Origin: an uncultured Lachnospiraceae bacterium
Lineage (GTDB): Bacteria > Bacillota > Clostridia > Lachnospirales > Lachnospiraceae
DNA length: 37,835 bases
Direction of reading: 5' to 3'
NCBI GenBank assembly: GCA_910578885.1
Contig: CAJTSH010000030.1
Location: forward strand, 1-37,835
Of this stretch, positions 32,998 through 37,835 are shown in pieces. The notes under the pieces are model-generated. The model worked only from the letters and a program-made list of their open reading frames with translations. It was not told the origin of the DNA and searched no databases. A program made the translations under genes and the position numbers. The first letter of the stretch is position 1; the number at the start of each line of letters is the position of its first letter.

Positions 32998-33483
32998 ATG
33001 TTCCATTTTGGTTTTTCCTATGTAGGACTAATCTATCTTCTGATGCTCTTTATACCCAATATTATCTGGACGAAAAATCAACCCAAAGATTATGAGCAAT
33101 ATGCTCAGAATGAAAATCAGTCCTTACAGATTATGGAGAGAATCGGAGAGGCCTTAGTTTGTTGCTGCGTACTGATATTCGCTGACTTCAATATAAGATT
33201 TAGCTCTATGTGGTGTATATGGCTATTGCTCTCATTTATGCTGATGCTCCTGTATGAAGTCTATTGGATACGATATTTCAGAAGTGAGAAGAACATGTCC
33301 GATTTCTACAGGAGTATTTGTAAAATCCCGGTTGCAGGAGCCGCATTACCGGTGTGTGCATTCTTTTTACTCGGCGTGTATGGAAGAAATGTGTTCCTTA
33401 TCGCTTCAACAATTATTCTGGGAATTGGTCACATTGGTATTCATCTGGGTCATTATAAAAATTGCAGGAAGGTGATTACATGA
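32998..33483 (+). CDS. Hypothetical four-helix membrane protein
   Basis: A 161-aa protein with about four hydrophobic helices (near 7-24, 48-64, 67-88 and 112-148), a conserved-looking IPNIIWTKNQP after the first helix and a basic C-terminus. I assign it to no named family with confidence. AAAAAGGAG lies ahead of the ATG. It overlaps the GNAT gene by 4 nt (ATGA), so the two are coupled. It starts just past the tandem repeat. Confidence 0.7.
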   Translation: MFHFGFSYVGLIYLLMLFIPNIIWTKNQPKDYEQYAQNENQSLQIMERIGEALVCCCVLIFADFNIRFSSMWCIWLLLSFMLMLLYEVYWIRYFRSEKNMSDFYRSICKIPVAGAALPVCAFFLLGVYGRNVFLIASTIILGIGHIGIHLGHYKNCRKVIT

Positions 33484-34247
33484 TATACGAAATTGAGAAT
33501 AGAGAGAACGTTTCAGCTATCTTCGCAGATTGGGATGAAACAATCATATGGTCATGTTTGCAGGGAGTGATGGGACACATATATGCGAATGATAAAGAAA
33601 GGCCTGACTCTGCTATGGCAATATTAGGAGACTTTTGTTTTTTTGCAGGACGGCCGAACAGAGAGCTGGCCGCATATAAGCCGGAGTGGTTCAATCAGGA
33701 TTTTATCATTGCAGTTCCGAAGAGTCAGCAGTGGGCAAAGGAAATAGAACAGCATTATGAAACGAAAGCGAAAAAGGTTACAAGATATGCCATGAAAAAG
33801 GAGCCTGATATCTTTGATAAAGATAAGCTGCAAAAAATTGTGGAGCAGCTTCCTTCTGGATACATAATCACTTTGATGAATGAGACGATGTTTGAAGATT
33901 GTAAAAAGGAAAAATGGTCCAGCGATTTGGTATCCCAGTATGCAGATTATATTGCTTACCAAGCGTTAGGACTTGGCGTTGTAGTGACGGTGGATGGAAA
34001 ACCAGTTGCCGGAGCGTCTTCTTACAGCTCGTATCGCGGCGGAATTGAAATTGAGATTGATACAAAAGAGGAGTATCGCAGGCGGGGATTGGCATCTGCG
34101 TGCGGTGCAAAATTGATTTTGGAGTGTCTTGACAGAGGAATTTATCCAAGCTGGGATGCACAGAATTTATGGTCGGTAGGATTAGCGGAGAAGCTGGGCT
34201 ATCATTTTGATTACAAGTATGATGCTTATGAAATCCGGGGATATTGA
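33480..34247 (+). CDS. GNAT-family acetyltransferase
   Basis: A 255-aa protein of the GNAT_acetyltran group (about 250 aa). The N-terminal half has MAILGDFCFFAGRP, as in this family. The acetyl-CoA site is in the C-terminal half: ASSYSSYRGGIEIEIDT, then EYRRRGLASACGAKLI (R/Q-x-x-G-x-G/A), with SWDAQNLWSVGLAEKLGY typical of the last strand and helix. The substrate is unknown. ATG 33480 overlaps the upstream stop; an ORF start at 33462 lacks a ribosome site. Confidence 0.9.
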   Translation: MIYEIENRENVSAIFADWDETIIWSCLQGVMGHIYANDKERPDSAMAILGDFCFFAGRPNRELAAYKPEWFNQDFIIAVPKSQQWAKEIEQHYETKAKKVTRYAMKKEPDIFDKDKLQKIVEQLPSGYIITLMNETMFEDCKKEKWSSDLVSQYADYIAYQALGLGVVVTVDGKPVAGASSYSSYRGGIEIEIDTKEEYRRRGLASACGAKLILECLDRGIYPSWDAQNLWSVGLAEKLGYHFDYKYDAYEIRGY

Positions 34248-34330
34248 ATTTGCAGAATATTACGAATAGGCGTATATTTTATGAAGGATGGATTAGAGAT
34301 TTTAGATAAGTAGAAAGGATGGTAAATATT

Positions 34331-35161
34331 ATGGACTCTTTTATAAATGCATTTCTTAGTATTTTTTGCATAGAGCAGCCGGAAGGTCATATGGGAGCAG
34401 CTTTCAAGTCTCCGACCGATATTTTATGGCTGATTGGCATCGTTTTAATTTTTGTAGTTTTTATGGTCGGATCCGTGTGTATCATACTCGGCTGGTCAAG
34501 GCGGATGGAGATTATGACGGGGAAGGATGTAGCCCAATCAATACAAAACCTTACATGTACACAGAAGTTTATCCTTGCCGCCAGTTCCCCTACGATTGGC
34601 AATCATTATAAGTGTGTGATAGATATCTGGGATACGCATACATCAGATACAGAAGTAGAAAAAGTAAAAAAATTATTTGAGTGGGGCTGGGGTGAGTTTT
34701 CATATGAAAATGCAAAGAATATGGCGGACGACTGTCTGAACCGCGGATATAACATTAAATTCAAAGAATATTGCAGCGCCGATGCGCAGCCGTCAGAAGC
34801 TGCTTTGAAGTATACTGATTTTGAACGTCAGCTTCTGGAGGAGATGAAACAGAAATATCCGAAACAGGGTATGCTTGCATGGGACCTTGTGAGAGTGCTT
34901 TCCATTGTCGGAGGGGCGTATATGGGCGGCGTCATGGAATATGAGGAAGCCGTTAAAATAGCTTTAAAGGCTTGCAGGCTTCTTCAGGAAAATTTCTCGT
35001 CGTGGGATGATATGGTCGGCAGTTATAATTTGGGATATCAATTCTGGCGGGGTAAGAAAAAGACCGACAGGCTAAGATATTATAAGAAATTAAAAAGAAC
35101 CTGGATATACAAAATATCATGGAACACGGTTCTGAAAGAAGATGAATTAGGGATTTTATAG
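34331..35161 (+). CDS. DUF1266-domain protein with N-terminal membrane helix
   Basis: A 276-aa protein with one membrane span near residues 28-51 (ILWLIGIVLIFVVFMVGSV) and a cytosolic DUF1266-like region containing WGWGEF, YENAKNMADDCL, LAWDLVRVLSIVGGAYMGG and NLGYQFWRG. DUF1266 is found in clostridial and proteobacterial proteins of unknown function, often near secretion or immunity-like genes. ATG 34331 has AAAGGATGG at 8 nt; ATG 34319 would fall inside that site. Confidence 0.78.
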   Translation: MDSFINAFLSIFCIEQPEGHMGAAFKSPTDILWLIGIVLIFVVFMVGSVCIILGWSRRMEIMTGKDVAQSIQNLTCTQKFILAASSPTIGNHYKCVIDIWDTHTSDTEVEKVKKLFEWGWGEFSYENAKNMADDCLNRGYNIKFKEYCSADAQPSEAALKYTDFERQLLEEMKQKYPKQGMLAWDLVRVLSIVGGAYMGGVMEYEEAVKIALKACRLLQENFSSWDDMVGSYNLGYQFWRGKKKTDRLRYYKKLKRTWIYKISWNTVLKEDELGIL

Positions 35162-35176
35162 GAGAAGACGTAAAAT

Positions 35177-35677
35177 ATGGGACTATTTTCAAAGAAGGAA
35201 GAAGATGCACCGATTGATGAATTAACGCCTGAAATAAGCGCAAAGCTGGATCAGCTGGCTCAGAAAGGCAATCAATTTGAGAAAGAGAAACGATATGAGG
35301 ACGCCTTACAGGCTTGGCAGGAAGGGCTCAATCTAATACCGGAGCCCCAGCAGTTTTATAGTGAGACCGTATGGTTTTTGGCAGCTGTTGGAGATGTATA
35401 TTTTCAGAAAGGAATGTATTCTTTGGCGTATGAATGCTTTGATAAGGCACGGGGGAATTTGAGCGGTGCAGGATATGGAAATCCGTTTGTCATGCTGCGG
35501 TTGGGAGAGTGCTGTCTGGAAATAGGTGATGAGAAAAATGCCCTCGAATATTTGCTCAGGGCATATATGATGGAAGGAGAAGATATTTTTGAGCGTGATG
35601 ATGACGGAGAAGACGACGGGGCGAAATACTTTGACTTTTTAAGGAGCCACATTGATTTGGGCAAAGGAACAAACTGA
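35177..35677 (+). CDS. TPR-repeat protein
   Basis: A 166-aa cytosolic protein with tandem TPR-like helices: AQKGNQFEKEKRYEDALQAW, then FLAAVGDVYFQKGMYSLAYE and MLRLGECCLEIGDEKNALEY. The C-terminus is very acidic (FERDDDGEDDG). It follows the DUF1266-like gene by 15 nt, in the same orientation with AGGAGAAG ahead of the ATG, so the two likely form an operon. TPR proteins bind protein partners; no enzyme motif is present. Confidence 0.85.
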   Translation: MGLFSKKEEDAPIDELTPEISAKLDQLAQKGNQFEKEKRYEDALQAWQEGLNLIPEPQQFYSETVWFLAAVGDVYFQKGMYSLAYECFDKARGNLSGAGYGNPFVMLRLGECCLEIGDEKNALEYLLRAYMMEGEDIFERDDDGEDDGAKYFDFLRSHIDLGKGTN

Positions 35678-35688
35678 TGATTGAAAGA

Positions 35689-35706
35689 AATTCCTTTAAA
35701 GGAATT
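35689..35706 (+). terminator. Weak hairpin after the TPR gene
   Basis: Perfect palindrome AATTCCTTTAAAGGAATT followed by GGCTTTTA; a poor terminator. The rest of 35678-35774 shows nothing recognisable. Confidence 0.35.
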
Positions 35707-35774
35707 GGCTTTTATCACGATGTCCGGGCTTGCTCACTTTGTTTTATCATAGGATTGGGAAAATAAAAGGCAAG

Positions 35775-36176
35775 CTAGTCATCTTCTATCCGAATCAGGT
35801 TACTGACATAGGGGCGTTTACCGGAAAGCACCTCGTCGTAGAAATTCTGCTTCCAGTCTACAAAGTCAACGCAATTCTTCAACTCCATAATCGAAGCTAA
35901 CAAAGAGTCTCGTTTTTTTGCAAGCATTTCTTTTCGCTGTGGGATTGTAGATTCGCCTTGTAAGCGCAAGTCAAGGTAGATTTTCATTTCCTGAATGCTC
36001 ATACCGCATTTTTTCAAGCAGATAAGATCTTTGATCCATTTTACGTCATGCTCATCAAAAACACGGTGGTTATTTCCATCACGTTTGACATTTGGAATCA
36101 GCCCCTCGTTACAGTAATATTTCAGAGTCTGATAGGTCATATTCGTTTCGTCACATACTTGCTTCATTGTATACAT
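35775..36176 (-). CDS. MerR-family transcriptional regulator
   Basis: A 133-aa regulator with the MerR winged helix (MKQVCDETNMTYQTLKYYCNEGLIPNV, NHRVFDEHDVKWIKDLICLKKCGMSI) and a C-terminal coiled coil, with no metal-binding cysteine set at the C-terminus, so a small-molecule or redox type rather than metal type. The track-length start is 18 codons longer; ATG 36176 is better because AAGGAG lies upstream. It sits downstream of the LysR gene on the same strand, a common pairing around alpha/beta-hydrolase genes. Confidence 0.88.
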   Translation of the reverse strand: MYTMKQVCDETNMTYQTLKYYCNEGLIPNVKRDGNNHRVFDEHDVKWIKDLICLKKCGMSIQEMKIYLDLRLQGESTIPQRKEMLAKKRDSLLASIMELKNCVDFVDWKQNFYDEVLSGKRPYVSNLIRIEDD

Positions 36177-36261
36177 AATGAGAGTTTCTCCTTGTTGTTC
36201 ATATAAATTTGTAGAACTATTCATAATCATTTCTAAAAAAAGCTGTTTTTGATATAAATGG

Positions 36262-37145
36262 TTAGAAGAAATCTGAAAACTCGGATTTCAGCATTTCAAG
36301 CAGCCGTTCAGCAATGGGCGTAAAGATTTGATATTTTTTCCATATTAAATATATATTTGTTTCGAGTTTAGGATTAAGGGGGCGGAAAACAAGCCCGCTA
36401 TCGGGACTTGTTTCAATCAAATGTTCAAAAGTTAAAAGATAGCCGAGCCCTTCCTTGACAAAAAGCGAACCATTATAAGACAGACGGAATGAGCCCTCAA
36501 GGTGTAATCGATCCATGTTGTTACCGCACCATTTAGAAATATCGTTGTTCCATCCCTGTTCAGAACAAAATAGAGGGATTCCAATTAAATCATCTACACA
36601 GATGGTTTTTTTTCTGCCAACAGACAGTCGTTTGGCATGACAACCCCCCATAAGTCAGCATTAGGAAATGTTAAATAGTGATATTTTGCAGTATTGGGTT
36701 CCTGAGCCAACACAGCAAAATCAATTATGCCTTTATCCAGTTTTTCCGTAACCTGTTCTGTGTCGCCGCTGGTGATATGATAGTGCAGGTCAGGGTAAGT
36801 CTCCTTGAATCTTCTGATTGCGGCGGCGAGGTATCTGATCTGGTAAGATTCCGCCAGACCAAAGTAAACATCACCGCCCAGAACATCATCCAATGTCAGA
36901 AATTCCGTTGTGATCTTATCTGCCATTTTTATCAGATCCTCCGCCCGTTTCCGCAGCAAAATACCTTCCTCGGTAAGCTGTAAGCTGAAACTGTGGCGCA
37001 TGAACAGTTTTTTTCCAAGTTCATCTTCAAGGGCTTTTAACTGTTTTGAGAGTGTAGGCTGAGTAACGTGAAGCAGCTCTGCCGCGCGGGTCATATTTTC
37101 CTCTCTTGCCACTGCAAGGAAGTATCTCATGGTTCGCAGTTCCAT
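36262..37145 (-). pseudogene. LysR-family regulator with a frameshift at an A8 run
   Basis: The N-terminal frame (37145 down to 36594) has the LysR helix-turn-helix (AAELLHVTQPTLSKQLKALE) and most of the substrate domain, ending LLAEKK then an off-frame PSV. The remaining domain continues in another frame from about 36613 to 36262 (TICVDDLIGIPLFCSEQ to the end). The join is a run of eight A on the minus strand (36606-36613); nine would restore LLAEKKTICVDDL exactly. ATG 37145 has AGGAGG ahead of it. A complete protein would have about 294 aa. Sequencing error, phase variation or slippage at the run cannot be told apart here. Confidence 0.85.
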
Positions 37146-37174
37146 AGTGTCCTCCTGTGACATTCCTAAAATTC

Positions 37175-37186
37175 ATATCATGATAT
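37175..37186. promoter_or_regulatory. Palindrome in the lysR/hydrolase intergenic region
   Basis: ATATCATGATAT, a perfect 12-bp palindrome flanked by AATT on both sides, with a minus-strand TATAAT just beside it (37189-37194). It is placed where a LysR operator would overlap the lysR start of transcription. Operator function is inferred. Confidence 0.5.
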
Positions 37187-37198
37187 AAATTATAGCCA

Positions 37199-37228
37199 TT
37201 AGCAAAATGAAAATCAAGAGGATATAAT
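37199..37228 (+). promoter_or_regulatory. Putative promoter of the hydrolase gene
   Basis: TTAGCA (37199-37204), 18 nt, consensus TATAAT (37223-37228). Confidence 0.5.
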
Positions 37229-37260
37229 ACAAACATAGCAGGAAGGGAGGCATAAATAAA

Positions 37261-37753
37261 ATGGAAAATACTGTAAAACTGGAATTAACAAAGGAATGGG
37301 ATAAGACGTTCCCGAAAAGTGAAAAGGTGAACCACCGCAAGGTGACATTTTCTAACCGTTATGGGATTACAATGGCGGCAGACCTTTATGAGCCGAAAGG
37401 GGCTGAAAAGAAGCTGGCTGCGATTGCGGTATGCGGGCCGTTTGGCGCGGTGAAGGAGCAGGCAGCCGGACTGTATGCGCAGACAATGGCAGAACGTGGT
37501 TTCCTCACCATTGCTTTTGATCCTTCCTTTACCGGAGAGAGCGGCGGCGCACCCCGTTATATGGCTTCACCGGATATCAATACAGAGGATTTTCAGGCGG
37601 CGGTGGATTTTCTCTCCGTACAGGAAAATGTTGACCCGCAGCGCATTGGCATTATCGGCATCTGTGGCTGGGGAGGTCTGGCTTTGAATGTGGCAGCGTT
37701 GGATACCCGTATTAAGGCGACGGTTGCCTCCGCCATGTATGATATTGGACCTA
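37261..37753 (+). pseudogene. Alpha/beta hydrolase, interrupted by an IS element
   Basis: The frame starts with GGAAGGGAGG ahead of ATG 37261 and encodes the first ~165 residues of a dienelactone-hydrolase-like (COG1073-type) enzyme: YGITMAADLYEPKG, FDPSFTGESGG and the nucleophile-elbow region GIIGICGWGGLALNVAAL. After VASAMYDI the homology stops at 37753, and what follows fits the end of an IS, so the second half of the protein is missing from the window. A typical member has about 300 aa. It is divergent from lysR, which probably controls it. The residues of the catalytic triad past the break are not visible. Confidence 0.75.
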
Positions 37754-37835
37754 TGTCAATACTTTGGACAAAAAAAGTCGAAAGATTATGCTGTTTTTTT
37801 AAGTTCTTCATCCTCCTTTTGCTGTGGTGTCAAAT
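37754..37835 (-). mobile_element. End of an IS3-family-like insertion sequence
   Basis: At 37754 a TGTCAATACTTTGGACA-type end begins with TG, as in IS3-family inverted repeats. On the minus strand 37786-37835 encodes LTPQQKEDEELKKTA and a TAA stop, like the last residues of an IS3-group OrfB, where an LTP/SP motif precedes the stop. The direction (3' end of the transposase against the hydrolase) and the break in the hydrolase agree. Most of the element lies past the window, so the family is tentative. Confidence 0.6.

Noticed and set aside
32617..33006. A 129-aa minus-strand reading frame across the tandem repeat
   Set aside because: It is a product of the repeat itself, shows the same peptide twice, has no good ribosome site and overlaps iscR and the next gene.
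34281..34313. A 10-codon mini frame between the GNAT and DUF1266 genes
   Set aside because: Too short, with no sign of conservation; it overlaps the upstream part of the next ribosome site.

Overview
The window reads as a chromosomal stretch from a low-GC Firmicute, most likely a gut Lachnospiraceae (Dorea/Mediterraneibacter/Blautia-like). This is inference. It rests on sigma-A promoters with 17-nt spacers and frequent TGN-extended -10 boxes, strong Shine-Dalgarno sites, anaerobic metabolism (class III ribonucleotide reductase, ferrous iron uptake, an [FeFe]-hydrogenase-like sensor) and NAD-linked PyrK/PyrDB pyrimidine synthesis. No tRNA, rRNA or CRISPR array was seen.

Layout. 1-54 looks like the 3' end of a group II intron (domain VI with a bulged branch adenosine) abutting the 3' end of ahcY (minus strand). 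1531-4943 holds a large TPR/alkaline-phosphatase-superfamily protein, a small DUF1622-like membrane protein and a HAD phosphatase that has lost its middle. 4984-10097 holds a FeoA-FeoB fusion, a soluble chemoreceptor with a C-terminal zinc-binding CZB domain, and HflX. 10130-12733 is the anaerobic ribonucleotide reductase nrdD, preceded by two NrdR-like boxes 31 bp apart and carrying a fused glutaredoxin-like C-terminal domain; no nrdG lies next to it. 12841-18547 is the pyrimidine cluster pyrC-pyrF-pyrK-pyrD, then a terminator and a small xre/hypothetical pair, then pyrE. pyrE is followed without a gap by a VanZ-like protein, a small membrane protein, an HD-domain hydrolase and an M29-type aminopeptidase with a long unexplained N-terminal half, then purE.

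22645-30313 contains a CNNM/CorC-type membrane protein with a small membrane partner, a HAD phosphatase ahead of glycerol kinase, a DUF2752 protein, a small cysteine-containing protein with an N-terminus resembling a RiPP leader, and an 871-aa protein joining a 2[4Fe-4S] ferredoxin, an H-cluster-like domain, a further Fe-S domain, a degenerate GGDEF and an intact-looking EAL domain. 30379-32660 is an Fe-S assembly set (nifS/iscS, nifU/iscU, then an iscR-like Rrf2 regulator with its own promoter).

32661-32960 is a gene-free, highly structured region with a 119-bp tandem repeat. After it the window looks accessory: membrane protein, GNAT enzyme, DUF1266-like protein, TPR protein, MerR regulator, a LysR regulator frameshifted at an A8 run, and a divergent alpha/beta hydrolase interrupted near the window end by what looks like the end of an IS3-family element.

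The strongest candidates for something undescribed are the hydrogenase-like/EAL fusion (a possible redox or H2 input to c-di-GMP breakdown), the 119-bp structured repeat, the orphan RiPP-like peptide, and the overlap of the NrdR operator pair with a long inverted repeat between hflX and nrdD.
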